64,000 nt of DNA, from contig CM077157.1 of the NCBI GenBank assembly GCA_039583875.1, positions 74,462,346-74,526,345 of the forward strand, given 5' to 3'. This stretch comes from Platanthera guangdongensis. Lineage: Eukaryota > Streptophyta > Magnoliopsida > Asparagales > Orchidaceae. How positions within the stretch are numbered: position 1 is the first letter of the stretch; each line of letters starts with the position of its first letter. Shown piece after piece: positions 54,382 through 64,000 of this stretch. The notes under the pieces were generated by a model. The model searched no databases, was not told the origin of the DNA, and saw only the letters and a program-made list of their open reading frames with translations. Made by a program: the position numbers and the translations under genes.

Positions 54382-56317
54382 TGTATCACCCCCTATCTAT
54401 CGCATGACATATAGCAGTAGGTCCGGACGGGGCCCGATGCCATATACCACAGACATACCGGGTGGTTACTCAATGAAAACCATCCATCTTATATAAACGT
54501 CCTACACAGAGCATTTTAGTGGAAACAATTATTAATAGTTGTAAGAATAAAGAACCCAACACTAGCATGAATGTCCACTAACAAGCCACAGAATGAACGT
54601 ACAAATACACAAGTACAATGGCCTTAAGGCCTTACAATTGTTTACTCAAATAGAAGTATTTTCCAAACCTTGGCACGCAGGCCGACCATAGATGAATAAA
54701 AGAAAACACTAAGCATTAGGCCTTCGAGGGCCAGCACAGCAACTTGGGCTTTAGCCCGCTATTTATCGCTCGGCTCCGCAGCACCTGCAAGCACAATCCA
54801 CCGCAACGGTGACAAAGCAAAACAACGGTCAGCAATGCTGACCAAATTATAACGATCCCGCCCCCAACTCAGGGCGGTGATGGTCCTTCCGTGCACTTTA
54901 TTAGCATAACCAAGCAGTATATATATACATTTCATCACAGGTGTTGCCACGCATGGCCACACGCCCCGTGCACTCAGGGCACATTCTCGGTGATCCGCTC
55001 AATGTCACGTCAATTAAAGCCATAGACATTTCGGTCCCACCACTACCACATTGATGACCAAACTATGAGTATTTGTCTTTCAGGCATTGTTCACGTTATT
55101 TTAAGCCATAGATCTCCTAAGACCCTCATCTATGCCAACGACTCCAACCGAACGACATAGAACAGGTACGGTTCCGCCTAACCCGTGCTCACATCACAAC
55201 GACAATTTAAGCCATATGTGCGGGTCAAACTTCTCCGAGTCCCGCTTCCATTACACACTTCACATAAACCGGTTATGTTCAAGTTGGCTCCCAGGCCACC
55301 ATGTTAGTAGAATCACGCATCTGCCTAGTTTTCTGGGTGCACTTAGGAGTTAATCCCCAAGGCTCCCTGTTGCAATCTACCACGTAGAAAACCCGAAAAA
55401 CAACCATTCGCATGGAGTCTTCTCCGACCCTTATGCAATGAAACATCACTGATCCAGACCAACTTGTCCGGGTAGGCTTCACACATCATGTCTATGTCCG
55501 TTCTCGAATACGGACTACACATGTACACAACGGGGACTATTCATGTCTACCCGAAGGAACGCCTCAAACTCACCGCAAACTCGCGAGAGCGGGCTTCCCT
55601 ATGCAAAATAAGTAGAGCTTCACATGCTCAAGTAGAGAATCATTACCCTAGCATTTTTCCTTGGCGCCATGGAAATGTAAGCAGATGAAAATCACTGCAC
55701 TCTCCTTGCCTCCATAGATCCGAAATCGGTTCGCGATTTGGAGCTCTGAAGCTCCGCCGGTGATCGCATCTAAGCTTCTTCTTAATCGTTTGCTCTCCCC
55801 TCTCTCTAGGCTTTAGAAAGAGAATACCCAAGTGAAATGAGGGTTTTCCAAGTCTAATCCCGGGTATATCCCATCAGGAATAACCCCAAGCCGTCGGATC
55901 CCAAAGTAAAGAAATGAACGGCCACGATTCGGTCCTGAAATGCAAAATCTGCGCCGAACACGGCCTATGACACGCCCGTGTCCAGTGTCGTGTCCCTCAT
56001 TCGCCGTCGAAATCGACGCATTTCGAAAATTACACGGGCACCAGACATGCCCATGTTTGACCTGACATGCCCGTGTCACACAGTACACGGCCGTATTCCC
56101 TGCTGTGTTCCTCCATCAACATAGGCCAGCAGCAACTAGAGACACACATGGGTATTGGACACGCCCGTGTCACATTTGACACGGCCGTGTCACCACTGAA
56201 CATGCCTGGGATTCCAGGCCATGTTTCACCTGTGAATAAAATCGACCAACTACCGGAGAAGGATACGGCCTGTGACACGCCCGTGTCCCAGGCCGTGTTC
56301 GCCTCTCGACGATCGTC
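54382..56317 (-). repeat. Family-X LTR copy c, part left of E6
   Basis: Starts TGTATCACCCCC and aligns with the LTR starts at 14526 and 24543. It ends in a CACGCCCGTGTC palindrome array (about 55960-56310) and CTCGACGATCGTC. E6 inserted at 56317. The orientation is inferred from the E2 relative. ORFs in it are spurious. Confidence 0.8.
56313..56317. other. Target-site duplication of E6 (left copy)
   Basis: tcgtc, repeated at 63860-63864. Confidence 0.93.
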
Positions 56318-57960
56318 TGTTGAAATTTGTGAAGTGGAAGTGGTTGACGGGACAAGCCGGGCGGCCTGGGCAGACAGCATTGGTGGGACTATTGTGTGCG
56401 ACCTGGTGGAAAGTCTAGTGAAAGCCGACTGTTCTTCTGAGCGGGTTATATGCAAGTAGTCCGCGGACTATGCGGCCTAGCATCTGCGGATAAGGCGTTG
56501 GCTGATCAGTTTAGCCAAGGAGCGGCCTGAGCGGATAGAGGCTTGCGGACTGGTTCATGGCTCAGTGGTCATGGTGCGAGCTTGTGCTGATTGGCGGTTT
56601 GGCTCATGTTCGCGGAAAGCTTGCGGACTGGCGTGTTCGTGGTATAGGATGTTGCGGACTGGGCTTAGAGCTTGGCTGAGGCCTTGTCGAGCTCTGGTGT
56701 TACAGTAGGTGCTTTGCTATGGACGTCATTGGCATACTGGTGTGTGGTGTCCGGGAGATGGCTGCTGCATTGGGCAGGTGTGCGAGTGGCTGGCGGACTG
56801 CTGGCAGTCTGTGCTAGGGTGTTTGGCGGACAAGAGTTTATGTCCGCCATGCTCGCATTGGCCTTTGATGCTTTTGGACTTGGTCACACTCTATGCCAAG
56901 ACCATGGTGTCCGCCGTATCCGCCAAGTCCGTTGTTGACCGTGCGGACTTGCTATCTGCCTTTGGTCGTGGACTTGTGGCGGATTGAGGCTTGAGTCTTG
57001 CGGACTGCCTCGGGTTTGTGCGGACAGCCATTGAAGGGGGGTTCTATACTGTAGTGGTTGGAGGCTTTGCGTGCTGATGCCTTGTCCGCAAAGCTTAGGC
57101 GGACTGAAGTGGGTTCGTCAACGTTGACTTGCTCCTGGAGGTTTTCCTTGGTATCCGGCTAAGTCCTTGCGGACTCGGCGGACGGTGTTTTGCTATCGTG
57201 CGGGCTGGGGCGGTGTCGCTATCTCTTGGGCGGTGACCACACTCCTCACCTCGCCTATAAATAGGACCCCCCTGACACATCTACACTAACTTGAGTGAAC
57301 AGTAAGTTGGGTTGGGCAAGGAGCTGCGGTCTTAGTTTGTCTGTCCGAGCGGATTGATTCAGAGCTGACGGTTTGTTGTGTGCAGGTCGCGCGGGTAGCT
57401 TCAAGGAGCCAAGAGTTTGGTTTTAACTTCGGTCAAGTACTTGGAAGTTGTGTGGTCTCTGCGGATTCAGCAGGAGGTCGCTCTGCAGCTTGTCAACTCT
57501 GTTTCAACTTTGCCAGCTTCAATAACCTGTCCGCCAGCTTCATGCAGGTAGGGGGTGTTCCTCAGTTTAACTTCAGCAGGAGACGAATAATGGTGTGTCC
57601 GCGCGGCCTCGCGGCTTCGGCGTACACCGTGGTTATTCGGCAGATTGCAGCTTAAGTTCGGGCGATCTCAGCGGACTCGGCGACCTCGGCGGTCTCGACG
57701 GACTCCGGTGCTGTCCGCCTGGCTTGGTTTTTGGTGCTTTTTGTTTACAGCTGTTTATACTAGAGAAATCATGTCTCGCTATGTATGCCTCGTGTTGTAA
57801 AGAAGTGAATGTATAAAAGATCTGCTTGTGCTTCCATTGTTTGTTGGGATTAGCCTTGTTCCTTGGTTTTCTGCTGGTTCAATGTGAGAACTGGGTAGTG
57901 CCGAAGATATTAATTTGGCGTTTGGGCTACCTTGCTGACCACGCTGAGAAAATTTTAACA
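56318..57960 (+). repeat. E6 5' LTR (1643 bp)
   Basis: TG...CA ends. TATA box TATAAATA at 57256-57263. The upstream ~900 bp is crowded with GCGGACT/GTCCGC motifs. ORFs (e.g. 56672-56938) recur in both LTRs but are in a non-coding region. Confidence 0.93.
57256..57263 (+). promoter_or_regulatory. TATA box of E6 5' LTR
   Basis: CTCGCCTATAAATAGGACC, conserved at 63112-63119 in the other LTR. A start about 30 bp downstream (near 57290) would leave roughly 670 bp of R-U5. Confidence 0.78.
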
Positions 57961-57972
57961 TGTTATCAGAGG
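57961..57972 (+). other. E6 primer-binding site (tRNA-Met type)
   Basis: TGTTATCAGAGG abuts the LTR. One substitution from TGGTATCAGAG in the first eleven bases. 57973-58083 is leader. Confidence 0.85.
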
Positions 57973-58083
57973 GAGGTTCAGTTGCGTGAGCGGTAGTCAA
58001 CCAGTGTTGTTACTCAGTGATTGAGTGGTGTTCAACCTGTGTTGTTGCTCGGAGCTTCTGAAAGGTTGCCAACAGGTGTTGCA

Positions 58084-59285
58084 ATGGAAGGGAGCTTTGC
58101 AAGGGGTCTTGGCATTGAACTCTTAACGCCGACTAACTTTAAGAAGTGGAAGTCGTGCATGAAGAGTTATCTTCTTGGCGAGGAGCTGTGGGAAGTCGTC
58201 GGTGGTGACGACAGGCAGGAAGTCACGGCTGCATTCGGTACTACTGAGCAGGTTAAGCTCTGGAGAAGAACAAATGCTAAGGCGGAGTTCATTCTGAAGA
58301 GGGCCGTGTCTCCGGAACTGTTTGATCACATCATTGGATGTGAGTCGGCTGCTGATATTTGGACAACAATTGATGAGTTGTTCAATAGGAATAATGTGGC
58401 GCGGCTTCAGTTCCTGGAGAATGAGTTGGACAGGGCAACTCAGGGAGACCTTTCCATCTCGAAGTACTTCTTAAAGATGAAGATCTTATGTGTTGAGCTG
58501 TCGGCACTGGATCCTGATAAGCCTATCTCTGAGGCTAAGATGAAAAGGCACATAATCTGCGGCTTGCGGAAGGAGTATGTGGCCTTTATGACATATGTTC
58601 AAGGGTGGGCTACTCAGCCATCTTTGCTGGAGCTGGAGAATCTGCTTGCATCGTAGGAGATCTTGGCAAGGCAGATGGCTGGAGTGAACCTGAATCAGGA
58701 AGGCAGCGAAGCTCTCTTCTCAGGCAAGAAGAAAGGATGGGAAGGGAAGAAGAAGGTGCAGGTCGCTGGTGAGAAGGAGACTTCAACTTCATATCAGCCG
58801 GAGTGGAGCAATGCTCCTAAGGACTGGAAGAAGAACTTGAAGTGCTACCAGTGTCATCAGCGAGGGCACTTCAAGCGGGACTGCAAGGTCAAACTACAGC
58901 CTGGGCATGCTGCGGGAAAGGAGGAAGCTTGCTCAAGAAGTGAAGAAGCAGAATGGGGCGGAGATTTTATGACGGGCACTTGTGTCCGGTCCTTGTCTGC
59001 TGAGGACTTCAACAGCGAGTGGATCGTGGACTCCGGGTGTGGTCATCACCTCACCGGAGATAAGTCAAAGTTCACCTCCATGCAGGCATACTCAGGTAAT
59101 GAAGCTATTATCACTGCTGATAATAATGTTTATGCATTAGAGAAAGAGGGGGTAGTGTCTTTGCGTAGTGATCAGGGGCCACTCACGTTAAGGAGTGTGT
59201 ATCACGTGTCGGGCATGAAGAAAAACCTCTTCTCAATAACCAATGCGGTGGACGCTGGTTATCACATTCTGTTGGGCCAACAGAC
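58084..59285 (+). pseudogene. E6 gag and protease (one in-frame stop)
   Basis: Start at ATG 58084 (MEGSFARGLGIELLTPTNFKKWKS), the usual copia Gag opening. Gag core (EFILKRAVSPELFDHIIGCESAADIWTTIDELF, ISKYFLKMKILCVELSAL, HIICGLRKEYVAFM) up to a TAG at 58654-58656. The same frame continues with a basic region, CCHC knuckle (CYQCHQRGHFKRDC), then the protease with WIVDSGCGHHLTGD (Asp-Ser-Gly active site) and ITNAVDAGYHILLG. The frame is lost at about 59280. Confidence 0.9.
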
Positions 59286-60025
59286 GTGAGGTTCCTTCGC
59301 AATGTATCAGCGGTGAAGGCTGATGTTGCTCATGTAGGGAGGGGAGTGAAGAACTTGTTTGTTCTTGCCACCAATTCTTATGTTGATCGTATGAGGGCCA
59401 ACGATAGCGCTGCTATCTGGCATGAGAGGCTGGGGCATGTTAACATGGACAAGCTGAAGGCGATGGCTAGTAGAAGTTTGGTGAAGGGGTTGCCTAAGTT
59501 GTCTTCCTTTGGTGACGGGCATGTTTGTGTGGGCTGTCAAAACGGTAAGGCACATCGCCTTCCGTTTGATAAATCACAAACAAGGAGCAAGAAACCATTG
59601 GAATGCATTGATGGCGACCTGATGGGACCGACGGTTACTGCCAGCCTTGGTGGTACCAATACATGCTTGTCTTGGTTGATGACTACTCAAGGTATACTTG
59701 GGTGTACTTCTTAAAGGAGAAGTTGGAAGTCTTCCGTTTGTTTGTGGAGTTTAAGGAGTTGGTAGAAGGCCGACTTGGCTTGCGGATTAAGAAGCTTAGA
59801 ACTAATAACGGGGGTGAATTCGTTTCCTCCGAGTTTTCTAACTTCTGCAGGAAGCACGGGATCCAATGAGAGCTTACTTGTGCTCACACTCCACAACAAA
59901 ATGAGGTAGCGGAGCGGAAGATCCATCATCTGACAGAGACCTGCAAATGCTGGCTTCATGCGAAAGATATCCCAAGGTCCTTTTGGGCGGAGGGGAAGTC
60001 TTGTGCTGCTTATATCATCAACCGG
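59286..60025 (+). pseudogene. E6 integrase (frameshift, stop, catalytic Asp changed to Asn)
   Basis: 59286-59714 holds the HHCC region (IWHERLGHVNMDKLKAM, VCVGCQNGKAHRLPFDKS) and the first catalytic Asp (IDGDLMGP). A shift near 59660 moves to the next frame (LVDDYSRYTWVYFLKEKLEVF). The second catalytic Asp, normally DNGGEF, reads NNGGEF here (about 59805). A TGA at 59867-59869 is followed in the same frame by TPQQNEVAERK with the catalytic Glu. The C-terminal part joins RT without a break. Confidence 0.9.
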
Positions 60026-62150
60026 ATGCCACTCAGCCCTATCAACATGAAGACTCCAATTGAGCTGTTGCTGAAGGAGAAGCCGAGTGTGGGACACCTT
60101 AGGGTGTTCGGTTCAACTTGCTACGTGCATATCCCAGATGCTTCACGTACTAAGCTGGATGCGAAGGCAAGGAAGCTTATCTTTGTTGGCTACGATGAGC
60201 GGAAGAAGGGAAGGAAATGCATGGACCTTGTGACGAAGAAGTTCGTGGTGTCAAGAGACGTTGTCTTTGACGAGCTGACGTCATATGGAGGTGGCTCGGT
60301 TGAGCCAACCGGAAGTAGCAAGGTTGATGAAGCACCGGTGGTGGCTGCTGAAGTCTTGGAAGAGGAGCTTGCTATTTCACCAGCAGCTCCTATTGCTTCT
60401 ATCTCCGAGGCTGAACCTTCTGGCTCAGGAAGCAGGGGGAGCACTGCTCAATGCTTGCCCCAAGTAGGAGTTAAGCCCGAAGAAGCAACAGAAGCAGTGA
60501 GCAAGGAGCCGACCCTTCGGAGATCGAAGAGGGTTGTTAAGCCACCGGCTCGGTACTGTGATGGGAATGCAGTGAGCTTTGTCTCCTGCTTCTTTGCAGG
60601 TCCTCTATATGTGCGAGAGCCTGCAACCTTCAACGAGGCCACTAGAGTGAAGGAGTGGGAAGGTGCCATGAAAGAAGAGATTGATGCTCTGAAGAAGAAT
60701 GAAACCTGGGACCTTGTGCCCAAGGTTGATGGCATTACTTCGGTTACTTGCAAGTGGGTGTATAAGTTGAAGAAGAAGGCTGATGGGAGAATTTATAGGT
60801 TCAAAGCTCGCCTAGTCGCTAGAGGATTCTCACAGCAGTATGGAGAAGACTCTAAGGAGACATTCAGTCTAGTTGCGAAGATGACTTCAGTAAGAGTGGT
60901 GATCTCCTTGGCTGCTAGCAAGGGATGGAGGTTGTGGCAACTCGATGTGAAGAATGTCTTTCTTTACGGAGAGATTGACAAGGACATCTTCATGGATCAG
61001 CCGCTTGGTTTTGTCTCTGAAAAGCATCCGGACTATGTCTGCAAACTCAGGAAAGCTCTCTATGTATTGAAGCAAGCTCCTAGAGCGTGGTATGGGAAGA
61101 TTGCAGAGTACTTGCAATTCTGTGGATACCTTGCTTCCAACTCGGATTCAAGCTTGTTCGTCAAGAAGAAGGGAGAGCTACAAGTCTTGGTCCTGCTGTA
61201 TGTGGATGACATGATCATCACAGGGAATTCAGAGGGGGAAGTAGCAAGGATCAGGGCTGATCTTGCTATATGCTTCGAGATGAAAGACTTGGGAGAGTTG
61301 CATCACTTTCTCGGTCATGAAGTGGAGAGGAAGGAGTGTGGAGTTCTCATTTGCCATAAAGGGTATGCTGATCGCATTGTGAATCGGTTCGGCATGGGCG
61401 AAGGGAAGAAGTGCTCTACTCCACTAGAACCTGGGCTGAAGCTTCGACGAGATGAGGGAAGGGTTCTTCATGATCCCTTGGTGTTTAGGGCTCTTGTTGG
61501 GAGCTTGATTTACCTGACGATTACAAGGCCGGACATTGCTTATGTTGTTGGCTGAGTAAGTCGGTATATGGCTGAACCAAGGCAATCTCATCTAATGGCG
61601 GCGAAGGGTATTCTGAAGTATGTCAAGGCGACTTCTGACATGGGACTCCTCTATGGAAGGGACTCGGAGTTTGCGTTGCTTGGGTACACGGATGCTGACT
61701 ATGACGGTGATTCAGATGATCGGAGGTCTACTTCAGTTTATGTGTTCACTTGCGATTCAGCTAGCATCTCGTGGTGTAGCAAGAAGCAGACTCGGTGTCA
61801 GTCTCAACTACAGATTCAGAGTATAAGGCTTCGGCCTTGGCTGCTCGGGAAGCCATCTGGTTGAGGAAGTTTATAGAGGACGTTCATGAAGAAGTGCAAG
61901 GGCCGACTTTACTCCGGGGTGACCATGAGAGTGCTCTCAAGCTGGTTAATAATCCAGTATGTCACGCCACGGCCAAGCATATAGAGATTGATCACCACTT
62001 CATCAGGGAGAAGGTGTTGGAGGGGTCTCTTCTGGTCGGGCATGTTCGTAGTGAAGATAATCTTGCTGACATCTTCATGAAGCCACTGTGGAATGGGCCG
62101 TTTGAGCGCTTGCGCAGCTTGTGGGCTTGGTCACCACTTCCCACTTCAAG
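60026..62150 (+). pseudogene. E6 reverse transcriptase and RNase H
   Basis: 60026-61555: end of integrase (MKTPIELLLKEKPSVGHLRVFGSTCYVHIPD, KLIFVGYDERKKGRKCMD), an acidic linker, then RT (WEGAMKEEIDALKKNETWDLVP, CKWVYKLKKKADGRIYRFKARLVARGFSQ, QLDVKNVFLYGEIDKDIFMDQP, RKALYVLKQAPRAWY) with YVDD at 61199-61210 and the RNase H approach (LVGSLIYLTITRPDIAYVVG). TGA at 61553-61555, same frame resumes (SRYMAEPRQSHLMAAKGILKYVK, GYTDADYDGDSDDRRSTS), a shift near 61790, then RNase H (TTDSEYKASALAAREAIWLRKF, HATAKHIEIDHHFIREKV, DIFMKPL). The ORF has no stop before the LTR. Confidence 0.92.
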
Positions 62151-62156
62151 GGGGAG
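62146..62156 (+). other. E6 polypurine tract
   Basis: TTCAAGGGGGAG ends directly at the 3' LTR start (62157), a common copia arrangement. Confidence 0.88.
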
Positions 62157-63859
62157 TGTTGAAATTTGTGAAGTGGAAGTGGTTGACGGGACAAGCCTGA
62201 CGGCCTGGGCGGACAGCATTGGAGGACTAGGCGGACTGGGCAGACTGTTGTGTGCGACCTGGTGGAAAGTCTAGTGAAAGCCGGCTGTTCTTCTGAGCGG
62301 GTTATATGCAAGTAGTCCACGGACTATGCAGCCTGGCATCTGCGGATAAGGCGTTGGCTGATCGGTTTAGCCAAGGAGCGGCCTGAGCGGATAGAGGCTT
62401 GCGGACTGGTGCATGGCTCAGTGGCCGTGGTGCGAGCTTGTGCTGATTGGCGGTTTGGCTCATGTTCACGGAAAGCTTGCGGGCTGGCGTGTTCGCGGTA
62501 TAGGCTATTGCGGACTGGGCTTAAAGCTTGGCTGAGTCCTTGTCGAGCTCTGGTGTTACAGCAGGTACTTTGCTGTGGAGGTCGTTGGCGGACTGGTGTG
62601 TGGAGTCCGGGAGATGGCTGCTGCGTTGGGCAGGTGTGCGAGTGGCTGGCGGACTGCTGGCAGTCTGTGCTAGGGTGTTTGGTGGACGAGAGTTTATGTC
62701 CACCATGCTCGCATTGGCCTTTGATGGTTTTGGACTTGGTCACACTCTGTGCCAAGACCATGGTGTCCGCCGTATCCGCCAAGTCCGTTGTTGACCGGGC
62801 GGACTTGCTATTTGGCTTTGGTCGTGGACTTGTGGCGGATTGAGGCTTGAGTCTTGCAGACTGCCTCGGGTTTGTGTGGACAGCCATTGAAGGGGGTTGC
62901 TGTCCTGCAGTTGTTGGAGGCTTTGCGGGCTGATGCCTTGTCCGCATTGCTTAGGCGGACTGAAGTGGGTTCGCCAACGTTGTCATGCTCCTGGCGGTTT
63001 TCCTTGGTATCCGGCTAAGTTCTTGCGGACTCGGCGGACGGTGTTTTGCTATCGCGCGGGCTGGGGCGGTGTCGCTATCTCTTGGTCGGTGACCATACTC
63101 CTCACCTCACCTATAAATAGGACCCACCCTGGCACATCTATAGTAACTTGAGTGAACAGTAAGTTAGGTTGGGCAAGGAGCTGTGGTCTCAGTTTGTCTG
63201 TCCGTGCGGATTGATTCAGAGCTGACAGTTTGTTGTGTGCAGGTTGCGCGGGTAGCTTCAAGGAGCCAAGTGTTTGGCTTTGACTTCGGTCAAGTACTTG
63301 GAAGTTGTGCGGTCTCTGTGGATTCAGCAGGAGGTCGCTCTGCGGCTTGTCAACTCTGTTTCAGCCTTGCTAGCTTCAATAACCTGTCCGCCGGCTTCAG
63401 GCGGGTAGGGGGTGTTCCTCAGTTCGGCTTCAGGCGGGTAGGGGGTGTTCCTCAGTTCGGCTTCAGCATGAGACGAATAATGGTGTCTCCGCGCGGCCTT
63501 ACGGCTTCGGCGGACTCCGTGGCTATTCGACGGATTGTAGCTTACGTTCGGGCGATCTCAGCGGACTCGGCGACCTCGGCGGTCTCGGCGGTCTCGGCGG
63601 ACTCCGGTGCTGTCCGCCCGGCTTGGTTTTTGGTGCTTTCTGTTTACAGCTGTTTATACTAGCGAAATCATGTCTCGCTATGTATGCCTCGTGTTGTAAA
63701 GAAGTGAATGTATAAAAGATCTGCTTGTGCTTCCATTGTTTGTTGGGATTAGCCTTGTTCCTTGGTTTTCCGCTGGTTCAACGTGAGAACTGGGTAGTGC
63801 CGAAGATATTAATTTGGCATTTGGGCTACCTTACTGACTACGATGAGAAAATTTTAACA
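62157..63859 (+). repeat. E6 3' LTR (1703 bp)
   Basis: Collinear with 56318-57960. It has a local 33-bp duplication at about 63396-63460 and other small indels. TATAAATA at 63112-63119. Confidence 0.93.
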
Positions 63860-64000
63860 TCGTCGACTCCAAACTTCGTTGTCCACTTGTTCAGGTCAAC
63901 GACCCAAGCTCGACACGCCCTGGTACACGCCCGTGTCCCAGGCCGTGTGCCCCCTGCCAAATTACAAACTAGGCTCAAAACGCCTCCCGTCACTCTTTTG
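63860..64000 (-). repeat. Family-X LTR copy c, part right of E6 (with TSD tcgtc 63860-63864)
   Basis: TSD then continuation of the LTR broken at 56317, with more ACACGCCCGTGTC palindromes. The LTR runs out of the window. Confidence 0.82.

Larger units (their letters stand above)
56318..63859 (+). mobile_element. E6: Ty1/copia LTR retrotransposon (7542 bp)
   Basis: LTRs 56318-57960 and 62157-63859 (TGTTGAAATTTGTG...AAATTTTAACA), TSD tcgtc, primer site directly after the left LTR, polypurine tract directly before the right. One gag-pol frame in copia order (gag, protease, integrase, RT, RNase H), broken by three in-frame stops and three frameshifts. The lineage within copia is not assigned. 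Confidence 0.93.

Noticed and set aside
56672..56987. ORFs repeated in both E6 LTRs (also 62528-62843, 57380-57655, 63183-63662)
   Set aside because: LTR sequence with motif arrays. ORFs differ by frameshifting indels between the LTRs.

Overview
This window is repeat-rich plant nuclear DNA. Everything that can be recognised in it is retroelement sequence, and no host gene is visible. The evidence for a plant is the set of families present: an Athila-type Ty3 element primed by tRNA-Asp, chromovirus-type Ty3 elements primed by initiator tRNA-Met, a Sirevirus-type Ty1/copia element with an additional ORF downstream of pol, a second copia element, a TRIM, and a cluster of tRNA/5S-derived Pol III repeats. 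The species cannot be named from the sequence. Nearly all polyproteins are broken by stops or frameshifts, as in heterochromatin.

The layout is a nest of insertions, most of them fixed by exact 5-bp target duplications. From the left: (1) an LTR of 'family X' (1-588 and 14200-14318) is split by an Athila-like element at 594-14194 (TSD cctgc). That element's integrase is itself split by a complete 537-bp TRIM at 5963-6499 (TSD ttcta, only 35 bp between its LTRs). (2) A scrambled remnant of a family-X element (14319-14700) abuts a 3'-truncated Sirevirus-like copia on the minus strand (about 14701-24542, ending at 34413-34424). (3) The promoter end of the Sirevirus 5' LTR is split by chromovirus E2 at 24543-34407 (TSD ctggt). 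(4) The Sirevirus sits in the 3' UTR of chromovirus E3 (34425-39528, 52962-54381). (5) E3's leader is split by a close relative, E4 (39529-50808). The TSD ctaat lies at 39524-39528 and again at 52957-52961, beyond a 2.1-kb Pol III repeat array (50809-52956) that sits exactly on the tip of E4's right LTR. (6) E3's 5' LTR ends against another family-X LTR (from 54382), which is split by copia element E6 on the plus strand (56318-63859, TSD tcgtc) and continues to the end of the window.

Three observations stand out. The Pol III array consists of alternating inverted units that join a tRNA-like A-box head to the promoter-bearing two thirds of 5S rRNA, alongside sister units with a tRNA A-box and B-box. 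The TRIM has little more than a primer-binding site and a purine tract between its LTRs. The LTRs of unrelated families are each loaded with arrays of short CpG-rich palindromes, and some of these motifs recur across families and even inside the Sirevirus gag coding region.

In each autonomous element the parts follow the usual plan: gag (nucleocapsid), protease, reverse transcriptase/RNase H and integrase (Ty3 order), or protease-integrase-RT-RNase H (copia order), between LTRs with an adjacent tRNA primer site and polypurine tract. LTR identities mentioned here are estimates by eye.
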